The notes under the pieces were generated by a model. That model saw only the letters and a program-made list of their open reading frames with translations. It searched no databases and was not told the origin of the DNA. The position numbers and the translations under genes are program-made. From an uncultured Bacteroides sp. (GTDB lineage: Bacteria; Bacteroidota; Bacteroidia; Bacteroidales; Bacteroidaceae), in the NCBI RefSeq assembly GCF_958445495.1, contig NZ_CAUCSQ010000014.1:39782-103781 (forward strand): DNA of 64,000 nt. Direction: 5' to 3'. Position 1 is the first letter of the stretch; the number at the start of each line of letters is the position of its first letter. Positions 52,513 to 61,799 of the stretch are shown in pieces.

Positions 52513-53604
52513 ATGGCTCAAAGAAAGATTATACATATCGATATGGACGCTTTCTATGCTTCTGTGGAACAGCGTGATAATCCCGAACTTCGTGGTAAAC
52601 CGTTGGCTGTCGGCCATGCCGAAGAACGGGGAGTTGTAGCTGCTGCCAGTTATGAGGCCCGGCGTTATGGGGTTCGTTCCGCCATGTCTTCGCAAAAAGC
52701 GAAACGGCTTTGTCCCCAATTGGTTTTTGTACGGGGCAGGATGGATGTTTATAAATCCGTTTCCCGGCAGATTCATGAGATATTTCACGAATATACGGAT
52801 ATGATTGAACCTCTTTCGCTGGATGAGGCCTTTCTGGATGTGACGGATAATAAGAAAGGAATTTCTTTGGCGGTAGATATAGCGAAAGAAATAAAGATGA
52901 AGATTCGTGAACGGCTGGGGCTGGTGGCATCGGCGGGGGTATCTTATAATAAATTTTTGGCGAAGATAGCTTCCGATTATCGGAAACCGGACGGGCTTTG
53001 TACGATTCATCCGGAACAGGCGCTCGATTTCATCGCCCGGCTTCCTGTCGAATCGTTCTGGGGAGTAGGGCCTGTTACGGCGAAGAGAATGCATTTGCTT
53101 GGAATCCATAACGGCCTTCAATTGCGGAAATGTTCGTTGGAGACATTGACCGCGCATTTCGGAAAGGTGGGCATGCTTTATTACGAATGTGCGAGAGGAA
53201 TTGACGAGCGTCCTGTTGAGGCGGTACGTATCCGTAAGTCTATCGGATGTGAACGTACATTGGAACAGGATATTTCTACCCGTTCGGCTGTTATCATCGA
53301 ACTTTACCATGTAGCGGCGGAGTTGGCAGAACGGTTGCAACAGAAAGATTTTAAAGGGAATACGCTGACTCTGAAAATCAAATTCCATGATTTCAGCCAG
53401 ATTACCCGAAGTATGACCCGGTTTCAGGAGTTGACGACTCTGGAACGAATTTTGCCGCTTGCCAAGGAGCTGTTGAAAAGCGTGGAATATGAACGGCATC
53501 CGATTCGGCTTATCGGGCTTTCCGTGTCTAATCCGAAGGAGGAGGTTGATGAGCGGCACGGAGTGTGGGAACAGTTGAGTTTCGAATTCAGTGACTGGGA
53601 GTGA
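52513..53604 (+). CDS. dinB: DNA polymerase IV (Y family)
   Basis: The 363-residue translesion polymerase shows the palm motif IIHIDMDAFYASVEQRDNPE with the metal-binding Asp, the second site EPLSLDEAFLDVTD, the thumb with two helix-hairpin-helix motifs (FIARLPVESFWGVGPVTAKRM), and the little finger domain (SIGCERTLEQDISTRS). It copies damaged DNA at the price of fidelity. The C-terminal beta-clamp-binding motif is at the end (EQLSFEF). It is a single gene. Confidence 0.97.
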   Translation: MAQRKIIHIDMDAFYASVEQRDNPELRGKPLAVGHAEERGVVAAASYEARRYGVRSAMSSQKAKRLCPQLVFVRGRMDVYKSVSRQIHEIFHEYTDMIEPLSLDEAFLDVTDNKKGISLAVDIAKEIKMKIRERLGLVASAGVSYNKFLAKIASDYRKPDGLCTIHPEQALDFIARLPVESFWGVGPVTAKRMHLLGIHNGLQLRKCSLETLTAHFGKVGMLYYECARGIDERPVEAVRIRKSIGCERTLEQDISTRSAVIIELYHVAAELAERLQQKDFKGNTLTLKIKFHDFSQITRSMTRFQELTTLERILPLAKELLKSVEYERHPIRLIGLSVSNPKEEVDERHGVWEQLSFEFSDWE

Positions 53605-53729
53605 ATGAGGGGGGCTGCGTGTCGAAAACCGGGTGGAAAATAGGCTTTTATAAATGCCGGCAGGAAAATCTGTACTTTTTTGTCATTAGGTTCGTATGAT
53701 TTGCCCACCTTCTTTTAAGACGGATGCGC

Positions 53730-53738
53730 TATCTTTGC
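53730..53738 (+). promoter_or_regulatory. -7 element for the heparinase-like gene
   Basis: TATCTTTGC, an exact TAnnTTTG match, 22 bp before the start codon. Confidence 0.55.
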
Positions 53739-53760
53739 CCTACTTAAATGAATAAATACC

Positions 53761-55695
53761 ATGAATCGAATGAAACATTTACTTTGTGTTCTTTTTGCGG
53801 TGGCTTTGGGGAACTTTTCTTTCAAGGCCAATGCTTATACGGAACGTAATATGTTGCAAAAAGCAGCAGACGAAGCTACCCTGAAAAATGTATTGGTGAT
53901 GAAACAGGCTTGGGTTCCTTATCCGGCTTATACGGACCGTGCGGCTTGGGACTCGTTGATGGGACCGAATAAACAGCGTCTTATCGAAGCCGGTGAGAAA
54001 CTTCTCGATTATAAATGGCAGTTGATTCCTGCCACTGCTTATCTGGAATATGAACGCAGCGGAAACCGCAAGGTGATGGAAGTGCCTTTTGACGCTAACC
54101 GCCGGGCATTGAATACGTTGATGCTCGCAGAGCTTGCAGAGGGAAAAGGACGTTTTATCGACCAGTTGCTGAACGGGGCTTATATGAGTTGTGAGATGAA
54201 TTCATGGGTCTTATCCGCACATTTGCCCCGTCAGAGCAGTAAACGTTCGCTTCCCGACTTCCGCGAACAGATAATCGACCTTGGTTCGGGCGGTTATGGG
54301 GCTCTGATGGCATGGGTACATTATTTTTTCCGCAAGCCTTTTGACAAAATCAATCCTGTCGTGTCCCTGCAAATGCGTAAGGCCATAAAGGAACGTATCC
54401 TTGACCCTTACATGAATGATGATGAGATGTGGTGGATGGCTTTCAACTGGCAGCCGGGCGAGATAATCAATAACTGGAATCCGTGGTGTAACTCTAATGT
54501 TTTGCAGTGTTTCCTCCTGATGGAGAATAATAAGGATAAACTGGCTAAAGCTGTTTACCGTTCGATGAAATCGGTAGATAAGTTTATCAATTTTGTGAAG
54601 TCTGACGGTGCTTGTGAAGAAGGTACTTCTTATTGGGGACATGCCGCCGGTAAACTTTATGACTACCTTCAAATCCTTTCCGACGGCACAGCAGGCAAGA
54701 TATCCCTGTTTCAGGAACCGATGATTCGGCGGATGGGTGAATATATGTCGCGTTCTTATGTGGGCAACCGCTGGGTTGTGAATTTTGCCGATGCATCCGC
54801 ACAGGGCGGAGGCGACCCTTTATTGATTTACCGTTTCGGCAAAGCCGTGAATAGTGATGAAATGATGCATTTTGCCGCATATTTGCTGGACGGTAAGAAA
54901 CCTTATGTCACGATGGGTAATGATGCTTTCCGTTCGCTTCAATCACTGCTTTGTTGCAGTGAGCTTGTCAAGGTAACTCCTCAACACGATATGCCGGACG
55001 TGACTTGGTATCCGGAAACCGAGTTCTGCTATATGAAAAATAAAAACGGCATGTTCGTGGCTGCCAAAGGCGGGTTCAACAATGAAAGCCATAATCATAA
55101 TGACGTCGGTACGTTTTCCTTGTATGTAAATACGATTCCGGTGTTTATTGATGCGGGTGTGGGGACTTATACTAAAAAGACATTCGGCAAAGACCGTTAT
55201 ACCATCTGGACGATGCAGAGCAATTACCATAATCTGCCGATGATTAACGGAGTGCCTCAAAAGTTCGGTCAGAACTACAAGGCGACCCATACTGCTTGTA
55301 ACGAGAAAAAGCGTGTTTTCTCAGCCGATATTGCTGCTGCCTATCCGGCGGAAGCTAAAGTCAAGAGTTGGGTCCGTTCATATAAGCTCGATGACCGTAA
55401 ACTGACTGTTAATGATGATTATGTGTTGGACGAGGCGCTGGAACCGAATCAGTTGAACTTCCTGACTTGGGGGGATGTCACCTTTCCGTCGCCGGGCAAG
55501 ATACGAATCGAGGTGAAAGGACAAAAAGTAGAGATGACTTATCCTTCCCAGTTTAAAGCCGGATTGGAGACTATTTCATTGGACGACCCGCGGCTTTCTA
55601 ATGTTTGGGGGAAAGAAATCTATCGCATCACACTAAAGACAGAAGAAAAGAAAGCGGCTGGAAAATATGAATTTGTCATTCAACAAGTAAAATAA
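53761..55695 (+). CDS. Heparinase II/III-like polysaccharide lyase
   Basis: The 644-residue exported enzyme (signal to SFKANA) has the alpha/alpha toroid of heparinase-II/III-type lyases (about 30-380: SDGACEEGTSYWGHAAGKLYDY is split over the barrel end) and a C-terminal beta-sandwich with NNESHNHNDVGTFSLYVN and IDAGVGTYTKKTFGKDRY. The conserved His-Asn-His-Asn and Tyr groups are the expected catalytic and metal residues. It should cleave uronic-acid polymers such as heparin, hyaluronan or alginate by beta-elimination; the substrate is not readable. No SusCD pair is adjacent. A secreted partner follows 47 bp downstream. Confidence 0.88.
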   Translation: MNRMKHLLCVLFAVALGNFSFKANAYTERNMLQKAADEATLKNVLVMKQAWVPYPAYTDRAAWDSLMGPNKQRLIEAGEKLLDYKWQLIPATAYLEYERSGNRKVMEVPFDANRRALNTLMLAELAEGKGRFIDQLLNGAYMSCEMNSWVLSAHLPRQSSKRSLPDFREQIIDLGSGGYGALMAWVHYFFRKPFDKINPVVSLQMRKAIKERILDPYMNDDEMWWMAFNWQPGEIINNWNPWCNSNVLQCFLLMENNKDKLAKAVYRSMKSVDKFINFVKSDGACEEGTSYWGHAAGKLYDYLQILSDGTAGKISLFQEPMIRRMGEYMSRSYVGNRWVVNFADASAQGGGDPLLIYRFGKAVNSDEMMHFAAYLLDGKKPYVTMGNDAFRSLQSLLCCSELVKVTPQHDMPDVTWYPETEFCYMKNKNGMFVAAKGGFNNESHNHNDVGTFSLYVNTIPVFIDAGVGTYTKKTFGKDRYTIWTMQSNYHNLPMINGVPQKFGQNYKATHTACNEKKRVFSADIAAAYPAEAKVKSWVRSYKLDDRKLTVNDDYVLDEALEPNQLNFLTWGDVTFPSPGKIRIEVKGQKVEMTYPSQFKAGLETISLDDPRLSNVWGKEIYRITLKTEEKKAAGKYEFVIQQVK

Positions 55696-55742
55696 GATTG
55701 AAAAGTAAATATATAAGGTATTAACATTTAAATTGCAGTAAG

Positions 55743-56444
55743 ATGAGAAAAGTATTATTTGTCAGCCTTTTGGCTATTGTGGGAATGAGCGTAAACGCCC
55801 AGAACCTGATTAAAAATGAGAAATTTGCTACTGAAGTAAAGACTAAAGTGACTAATCCCAATAAGGCTACTGCAGGGGAATGGTTTATTATGAACAATGA
55901 AGCGGACGGAGCGACTTCCATTACTTGGAAACAAACGGGGGATGCCAAATATCCGAATGCGATGATGATAGATAATTCGGGAGCTGCCAAAAATATCTCT
56001 TGGTATAAGGCGTTTTTGGGGCAACGTATTACCGATGGACTGGAGAAAGGAATCTATGTTCTTACTTTTTATGCAAAAGCAAAAGAAGCAGGTACTCCGG
56101 TGGGCGTTTATATCAAGCAGACAAGTGAAGAAAAAGGAGAGAACGGTAAATATAATACAACTTTCTTCATGCGCAGGGACTATGATGCGGATGCACAGCC
56201 GAATGCTTCGGGAGCACAGTATAACTTTAAAATTAAGGATGCCGACAAATGGACGAAGGTAGTGGTTTATTATGATATGGGACAGGTGGTAAATTCCATC
56301 AGCAGCAAAAAAGCCAATGCAAACCAGGAAGTGTCTGACACGGATGATGATGCGGCTATCCTGAAAGATTGCTATGTGGCTATCCTCGCTCAGGGTAAAG
56401 GCGGCGTTGTGGAAATCAGTGACGTGACATTGAAAAAGAAATAA
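55743..56444 (+). CDS. Secreted beta-sandwich protein, possibly carbohydrate-binding
   Basis: The 233-residue protein has a signal peptide cut after SVNAQ. The segments NLIKNEKFATEVKTKV, AGEWFIMNNEADGAT, LEKGIYVLTFYAKAKEAGTPVGVYIKQ and GGVVEISDVTLKKK have the pattern of a CBM4/CBM9-like jelly-roll that holds glycans, but I cannot assign a family with certainty. It lies directly after the lyase gene on the same strand, so it may bind the lyase's substrate. It is followed by a terminator. Confidence 0.6.
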   Translation: MRKVLFVSLLAIVGMSVNAQNLIKNEKFATEVKTKVTNPNKATAGEWFIMNNEADGATSITWKQTGDAKYPNAMMIDNSGAAKNISWYKAFLGQRITDGLEKGIYVLTFYAKAKEAGTPVGVYIKQTSEEKGENGKYNTTFFMRRDYDADAQPNASGAQYNFKIKDADKWTKVVVYYDMGQVVNSISSKKANANQEVSDTDDDAAILKDCYVAILAQGKGGVVEISDVTLKKK

Positions 56445-56488
56445 AGAAGTGTAGAAAGAAAAAGGGTTTAATATTAGGTTAATAAGAA

Positions 56489-56535
56489 AGACGGGGTGAT
56501 AAAGTAGGGATACTTTTCCACTCCGTCTCTTTTAT
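56489..56535. terminator. Terminator between convergent genes
   Basis: A 10-bp stem (AGACGGGGTG with CACTCCGTCT, one G-T pair) and a 20-base loop precede a TTTTA tail. It can serve the CBM-like gene and perhaps the C1 peptidase gene. Confidence 0.6.
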
Positions 56536-56556
56536 CTTTATAGACGTCGGGACGGC

Positions 56557-57735
56557 TTATCCGATTCCGAGTTTCTCTTTTAATTTTTCCGGCAGGGAAT
56601 CCTTGTGTACCATGATACAGATTGTTTTGGCGCGTACATAACTTTCAGACATATTCAGGTAACCTCCGCATTTGTTGCTTTCCGCTCCCCATGAATTTTT
56701 GGTTATATAATATTTCGTGCCGTTCCGGTCTTTTGCTATGCCGGTGATGTGCATTAGATGGTCGTCGGTGGTAACGAACTTTTCATAGCCTTCCTGGCGT
56801 ATCTCCGGTGTTACGTCGATTTCGGGGTAGGGATGTTCGAATTTGAAGACTTCTTCCAAACGTTGGTATTCCGGCATTTTCTCAAACCGTGCGCGGTCGG
56901 TGCTCGAGTAGTCTTTTATATCTTCCACTTGCGGGTTAATGGCAATGCCGTTTTTGAAAGAAAAGCCTTGTTCGCTGACATCTCCGTCCCAACAGACGGT
57001 GTATCCCTTGTTTAATGCACAGTCGATGGCTTCAATCAATTCGTCTAACGGAAGGTTATACATTGGCTGGTTTTCCCAGTTGTCCGGCACTTCGGGAGAA
57101 AATGCCTCATAATATGGTTTGTGGGTGAAACTTGTCAGCTCGATGTAGTCATCCATATTCAGTCCCAGGCTTTCGGCAAATGACAGTGGCGTGTATTCTG
57201 TTCCTTTGTATGTAAATCTTTCCGGTAACTTGCCTAAGTAAACATCGAACAAGTTATCAATCAGCAAGTTGAATTGCGGAGTACGTTTTTTAGAGGCGAT
57301 ATTCGCATCTGTCAAGGTTTTGAAATAGTATGACAACTCCCTGTGATTATGTTCTTTATTGTCTCCTGTCAGGCCGGGATATGCTTCTTCCGGCACAATC
57401 CCTACTTGTTTATAAGCGTTTTTGAAAGTGTGCGCCAGGCTTCCTTCTCCGACATTTCCTTTTCCGCGACGCAGGAAATTATCTTCCATCTGGTTCATGT
57501 ATTTTTTGCGGACGATAAACATTTCCGATAAGTCATACTCTCCTTTTCCCATACGGAGCAGTTCCGACTCCATGAAGGAAGCAGTGGCAAAAGCCCAGCA
57601 AGTGCCGCTGGAAGCCTGGTCTTTGACAGGAGTGGCCTGGTGGGATACAACGGTTGTGAATTCATAACCGGGTGTTTGTGCGAAAGAGGTTGCAGTTAAC
57701 GCGAACAGTGCAACCGACAGGAGTAATTTTTTCAT
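56557..57735 (-). CDS. C1-family cysteine peptidase (bleomycin hydrolase/aminopeptidase C-like)
   Basis: The 392-residue exported protein has a signal peptide (MKKLLLSVALFALTATSFAQ) and the papain-fold catalytic triad: Cys in DQASSGTCWAFATASFMES, His in TTDDHLMHITGIAKD and Asn in YYITKNSWGAES. The length and insert (about 90-250) resemble the C1B bleomycin hydrolases, although these are normally cytoplasmic. It may cut peptides in the periplasm or at the surface. I choose ATG 57735: the promoter at 57766 starts near 57759, so an ATG at 57765 is not transcribed. Confidence 0.92.
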   Translation of the reverse strand: MKKLLLSVALFALTATSFAQTPGYEFTTVVSHQATPVKDQASSGTCWAFATASFMESELLRMGKGEYDLSEMFIVRKKYMNQMEDNFLRRGKGNVGEGSLAHTFKNAYKQVGIVPEEAYPGLTGDNKEHNHRELSYYFKTLTDANIASKKRTPQFNLLIDNLFDVYLGKLPERFTYKGTEYTPLSFAESLGLNMDDYIELTSFTHKPYYEAFSPEVPDNWENQPMYNLPLDELIEAIDCALNKGYTVCWDGDVSEQGFSFKNGIAINPQVEDIKDYSSTDRARFEKMPEYQRLEEVFKFEHPYPEIDVTPEIRQEGYEKFVTTDDHLMHITGIAKDRNGTKYYITKNSWGAESNKCGGYLNMSESYVRAKTICIMVHKDSLPEKLKEKLGIG

Positions 57736-57765
57736 AATATAGTGTGTTTTCTTACCTTTAAACAT

Positions 57766-57774
57766 ACAAAAGTA
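57766..57774 (-). promoter_or_regulatory. -7 element for the C1 peptidase gene
   Basis: The minus strand reads TACTTTTGT, an exact TAnnTTTG match, 30 bp before the chosen start. Confidence 0.55.
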
Positions 57775-57775
57775 T

Positions 57776-57816
57776 AAAAAAAGCGAGGATACTCGAAAGT
57801 TCCCCGCTTTTTTAAT
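57776..57816. terminator. Terminator hairpin of the 45-codon gene
   Basis: AAAAAAGCGaGG pairs with CCcCGCTTTTTT, with T-runs on both strands. It lies just after the 45-codon minus-strand gene and just before the C1 promoter. Confidence 0.75.
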
Positions 57817-57833
57817 ATAATTAGTGTGTTTAT

Positions 57834-57971
57834 TTACATGGCAATCTGCTGTGACAGCAGTTTTTGAAGTTTACCGTTCAAGGTTTGGCACATTGCGCCG
57901 TTTCCCATTGCTTGATAGCGTTTAATACGGTACTGTAACATCATAATTTTTTCATTTGCATTCTTTTTCAT
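57834..57971 (-). CDS. Small conserved-looking 45-residue protein
   Basis: A frame of 45 codons starts at ATG 57971: MKKNANEKIMMLQYRIKRYQ, then AMGNGAMCQTLNGKLQKLLS and QQIAM. It is basic and probably helical, with no signal peptide. Three points support expression: an AGAGGAAAC stretch before the start, a -7 element TACCTTTGC at 58044-58052 and a hairpin terminator directly after the stop. I do not recognise a family and cannot name a function. Confidence 0.7.
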   Translation of the reverse strand: MKKNANEKIMMLQYRIKRYQAMGNGAMCQTLNGKLQKLLSQQIAM

Positions 57972-58043
57972 AATTTGTTTCCTCTTTTTTTGCCCTCCAC
58001 GTTTTGAAGAGCGGTTTTACATCTCATTTTCTTTATTAACACT

Positions 58044-58052
58044 GCAAAGGTA
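58044..58052 (-). promoter_or_regulatory. -7 element for the 45-codon gene
   Basis: The minus strand reads TACCTTTGC, an exact TAnnTTTG match. Transcription would begin near 58037, giving a leader of about 65 nt. Confidence 0.65.
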
Positions 58053-58202
58053 CGAAATGTTTTTGAATTATATGCTGTAAAACATAAAAACATTCTTTTT
58101 CTTTTGATTTTTCTTTTTATGAGGAGTTTCGGGTGAGGCTCATATTACAAACCTACTACATACATTCACAAGGACTTATATCCTTTTTTTGAAAAAAAGT
58201 TG

Positions 58203-58211
58203 TAATTTTGT
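58203..58211 (+). promoter_or_regulatory. -7 element for the transglutaminase-like gene
   Basis: TAATTTTGT, an exact TAnnTTTG match, 55 bp before the start codon. Confidence 0.55.
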
Positions 58212-58265
58212 GAATGTACCTTTTAAAGGACATAAAAAACGGTCACATATTTATTTTATTAAGCT

Positions 58266-61046
58266 ATGAATAAGAATACACACATCCGTCTGTTGTTTAT
58301 CCCGATTCTGTCGGTTGTATTGTTGGCTTGCGGTGAGTCTCATTTTCTGAAAGAGGAGACTTACCGGAACCGGGTGATTCAGGATTTTGAGCAGAAGCGG
58401 CAAGCGCTTCCTCATGGAGATTTATTCGCAATCTTTTCAGATGCGACTTTGACTGTAGCTGAACGTGAGGCGTTGATGTTTTTATATGCTTATATGCCTA
58501 TAGGGGATATTACGGATTATTCCGGTGAGTATTATCTGGAAAATCTCCGTCTTTCCGGACAGGTCCGCAGGGAAATGCCTTGGGGCAAAGAGGTGACCGA
58601 TGAACTGTTCAGGCATTTTGTCTTGCCTATCCGTGTGAACAACGAGAATTTGGATGATTCTCGGAGTGTGTTTTATGAAGAGTTGAGGGAGCGTGTGAAG
58701 GGGCTTTCGATGAAGGATGCGATTCTGGAAGTAAATCATTGGTGTCATGAGAAAGTGGCGTATCGTCCGAGCGATGCCCGGACCAGCTCGCCTTTAGCTA
58801 CGGTGAAGACCGCTTACGGACGTTGCGGTGAAGAGTCTACTTTTACGGTGGCTGCACTTCGTTCCGTCGGAATTCCTGCACGCCAGGTTTATACTCCCCG
58901 TTGGGCGCATACCGATGATAACCATGCTTGGGTAGAGGCTTGGGCGGACGGTAAGTGGTATTTTCTCGGCGCTTGCGAACCGGAGCCGGTTTTGAATCTG
59001 GGATGGTTCAATGCTCCTGCCAGTCGTGGAATGTTAATGCATACAAAGGTATTCGGACGTTATGACGGGCCGGAGGAAGTGATGCTTGAAACTCCCAATT
59101 ATACGGAGATTAATGTAACGGAGAATTATGCTCCGACAGCGAAAGCGACTGTCTTGGTAACTGATGCGGACGGTCGGCCTGTTTCCGGGGCAAAGGTGGA
59201 TTTTAAAGTCTATAATTATGCGGAGTTTTATACGGTAGCTTCCAAATACGCCGGTACCGACGGCCGGGTATCGTTGACTGCCGGAAAAGGAGACATGTTG
59301 GTATGGGCTTCTGACCGGGGAATGTTTGGCTTTTCCAAGTTGTCGTTTGGTAAGCAAACGGAGCTGACATTAGTTCTCGATAAAAGAGAAGGAGATGTTT
59401 TTGAAACGGATATTGATATAGTGCCCCCGGTTGAGAATGCCGATTTGCCGGGCGTGACGCCGGAACAACGGGCGGAAAACGATTGTAGGTTGGCACAGGA
59501 GGATTCGCTCCGTAATGTTTATATTGCTACTTTTCCGACTGCAGGACAGATTGATTCTGTGATATCCGGTTTAAAAGAGAAAGTTTCCCCGTGTGTCAGG
59601 AAAGTTCTGCACTCGTTCATTACGGATTCCCGCGGGAACCACAAGGTGTTGGTCCGTTTTATTCAGGAAGCTGACCGGCAAAGGAAACTCATGAAAGGGA
59701 TTGCTCTGCTCCGGATGCTTTCAGAGAAAGATCGCCGTGATGTCAGTTATGAAGTGCTGGAAGACCATTTTCTGCATACGAGAGATGTCTCCGATGATTT
59801 ATACGATTGCGCTTTGTCGGCATGTGCGACCTGTACCGACGTTTGTCCGGCGGAAGTGAAGGATATTCTCAATCCGCGTATCGGTACGGAAATGCTGACC
59901 CCGTACAGAGCCTTTTTCCAGTCGAAATTTACGGAAGCACAAGCCGATTCTTTCCGTATTCATCCTCAATTGCTGGTGGAATGGGTAAGTAACCACATTG
60001 CGGTTGATGAAAAAAATAATTCCCAACGCATTCCGGTTTCCCCGGAAGGGGTCTGGCGTTCGCGGGTTGCGGATTCTTATTCACGGAATGTCTTTTTTGT
60101 GGCGTTGGCACGTAGCATGGATATTCCTGCCCGTATGAGAGATACCGACGGATGTGTAGGATATGTGCTTTTTTCAGACCGGAAACGTGTTCCGGCAGGT
60201 GAGTTTGTGAAAGCGGACTTTGATAAGAAAGAGAGTGTACGGGCTTATGAAGGATTTTACCGTCTGTATGATGGAAAAGAACCGATAGCCTGCGGTGACG
60301 ACAGGGCTAAATACTACAATAAATTTACCATTTCCAGAATTGTTGACGGAAGGCCTGAATTGATAAGTTTTGATGAAAATAATCCGGACGAAAGAGTTTC
60401 CGGCATATTGGATGCAGGATATTATTTATTGGTTACCGGTACGAGGCTGGCCGACGGCAGTGTGCTGTCGAGGATTTCTTCTTTTGTATTGCCGGCGTGT
60501 ACGTTGCCTTCAGGCAAAGTGGGATTCGAGCCGACGAAAGTTCCCTATCATTTGCGGGAATCGGGGGAAAAAGTAGCCGTAATCGGTAACTTCAATTCCG
60601 AATCCCTTTTCACACCGGTGAAAGGAACGGGAGAAAAAACGGAACTTCTGTCTGAACAAAGTTTGTTACAGGCATGTGGCCGCGGATATTTTGTGGTCGG
60701 GATTCTCGGTCCGGGACAGGAACCTACCAATCATGCTTTGCGTGATATTGCCGTTTTTAAATCCGAACTGGAGAAATGGGGAAGGAAGCTCGTGTTGCTT
60801 TTCCCGGATGAGGCCCGGTATAGAAGATTCCTTCCTTCCGAATTTCCCGAATTGCCTTCTACGGTGATTTATGGCATAGATACCGGCGGCATTTGCAAAC
60901 AAATCATAGAGGGCATGAAATTGAAACATCAAGATAGTTTGCCGGTATTTGTCATTGCCGATACATTCAACCGGGTCGTTTTTGTTTCACAAGGATATAC
61001 TATCGGTTTGGGAGAACAATTGATGAAAACCGTTCGAGGATTATAA
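58266..61046 (+). CDS. Transglutaminase-like lipoprotein with thioredoxin-fold C-terminus
   Basis: The 926-residue lipoprotein (signal to SVVLLACGESHF, lipid Cys about residue 22) has a transglutaminase-like core at about 150-260: catalytic Cys 187 in YGRCGEESTFTVAALRSVGIPA and His 220 in TDDNHAWVEAWADGKWYFLG. The Asp expected after 'W' is not evident (the sequence reads LGACEPEP). An Ig-like carboxypeptidase-regulatory domain follows (ATVLVTDADGRPVSGAKVDFKV). A second unassigned region includes CATCTDVCP near residue 520. The last 110 residues look like a thioredoxin-like fold (YFVVGILGPGQEPTNHALRDI, SLPVFVIADTFNRVVFVSQGYTIGL) without a CxxC. Its 3' end overlaps the convergent cutC by 6 bp. 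Confidence 0.88.
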   Translation: MNKNTHIRLLFIPILSVVLLACGESHFLKEETYRNRVIQDFEQKRQALPHGDLFAIFSDATLTVAEREALMFLYAYMPIGDITDYSGEYYLENLRLSGQVRREMPWGKEVTDELFRHFVLPIRVNNENLDDSRSVFYEELRERVKGLSMKDAILEVNHWCHEKVAYRPSDARTSSPLATVKTAYGRCGEESTFTVAALRSVGIPARQVYTPRWAHTDDNHAWVEAWADGKWYFLGACEPEPVLNLGWFNAPASRGMLMHTKVFGRYDGPEEVMLETPNYTEINVTENYAPTAKATVLVTDADGRPVSGAKVDFKVYNYAEFYTVASKYAGTDGRVSLTAGKGDMLVWASDRGMFGFSKLSFGKQTELTLVLDKREGDVFETDIDIVPPVENADLPGVTPEQRAENDCRLAQEDSLRNVYIATFPTAGQIDSVISGLKEKVSPCVRKVLHSFITDSRGNHKVLVRFIQEADRQRKLMKGIALLRMLSEKDRRDVSYEVLEDHFLHTRDVSDDLYDCALSACATCTDVCPAEVKDILNPRIGTEMLTPYRAFFQSKFTEAQADSFRIHPQLLVEWVSNHIAVDEKNNSQRIPVSPEGVWRSRVADSYSRNVFFVALARSMDIPARMRDTDGCVGYVLFSDRKRVPAGEFVKADFDKKESVRAYEGFYRLYDGKEPIACGDDRAKYYNKFTISRIVDGRPELISFDENNPDERVSGILDAGYYLLVTGTRLADGSVLSRISSFVLPACTLPSGKVGFEPTKVPYHLRESGEKVAVIGNFNSESLFTPVKGTGEKTELLSEQSLLQACGRGYFVVGILGPGQEPTNHALRDIAVFKSELEKWGRKLVLLFPDEARYRRFLPSEFPELPSTVIYGIDTGGICKQIIEGMKLKHQDSLPVFVIADTFNRVVFVSQGYTIGLGEQLMKTVRGL

Positions 61047-61799
61047 AGTTCTGCCTGAGACCGCTTGAATCGTATCCCTGACTCTTTGTGCGGTAGTTAC
61101 GTCTCGTGCGTATTCGTCGATATGTACGGTACCGCCCATAGATATTGATTCATTCCTGTAAATCATTCCGCTCTTGATGCTTTCCCTGGCGGAGAAGTGG
61201 AATTCATGTATCTTTGTCTCCTGGGCGATTCGGTTAATGTTCTTTTCGTTAACTCCGCAACCGGCCAGCAGGATAATTCTTCCTGCTGCCTGTTCTTGTA
61301 ACTTTCTGAGCAGGGGAATACCTGATTCGGCTGTGGGTTGTTGCCCGGAAGTAAGAATACGGTTACATCCCAGTTGGATGATTTGTTCCAATGCCTGTTC
61401 CGGGTTACGGCAAACATCGAAAGCCCTGTGAAAAGTTACGGACAACCCTTGTGAGGCTTTCATTAATTCTTGCATGATGGCGAGGTCAATTTCTCCACCG
61501 GCAGTCAGGCAACCGAATACGACTCCGTCAGCTCCCAGTTGTTTTGCCATTTCTATGTCTTTCAACATCGTCTTGACTTCAATGGGAGAATAGAGAAAAT
61601 CTCCGCTTCGGGGGCGGATTATGACATGTAGACGGGTTGTTTTGAGTATCTCGCGTGCCGTAATGATTTCCCCGTAAGAAGGGGTTGTTCCGCCTTCCGG
61701 GATGCCGGCGCATAATTCTACCCGGTCTGCTCCGCCGTTCTGTGCAGCCAGGCAGCTTTCTACGGAATTGGCACAAACTTCGAATTGGAATTTATTCAT
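61041..61799 (-). CDS. cutC: CutC family protein (copper homeostasis, role uncertain)
   Basis: The 252-residue TIM-barrel protein shows FEVCANSVESCLAAQNGGADRVELCAGIPEGG at its start (read in two segments), the RPRSGDFLYSP loop, FGCLTAGGEIDLA, VTFHRAFDVC and ILTSGQQPTAESGIPLL. These are the CutC signature. The name comes from E. coli copper tolerance; the enzymatic activity has not been defined, and newer data put the link to copper in doubt. It is a single gene, convergent with the lipoprotein above. Confidence 0.94.
   Translation of the reverse strand: MNKFQFEVCANSVESCLAAQNGGADRVELCAGIPEGGTTPSYGEIITAREILKTTRLHVIIRPRSGDFLYSPIEVKTMLKDIEMAKQLGADGVVFGCLTAGGEIDLAIMQELMKASQGLSVTFHRAFDVCRNPEQALEQIIQLGCNRILTSGQQPTAESGIPLLRKLQEQAAGRIILLAGCGVNEKNINRIAQETKIHEFHFSARESIKSGMIYRNESISMGGTVHIDEYARDVTTAQRVRDTIQAVSGRTL

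Noticed and set aside
52080..52514. 144-codon minus-strand frame between the acyltransferase and dinB
   Set aside because: It begins in the dinB start region, crosses the dinB promoter and runs into the acyltransferase gene. The protein has no motif that I know. It might be a fossil, but I cannot support that.
52504..53559. Minus-strand frame of 351 codons antisense to dinB
   Set aside because: It mirrors the complete dinB gene, has no recognisable family and no start signals; the plus-strand polymerase motifs are unambiguous.
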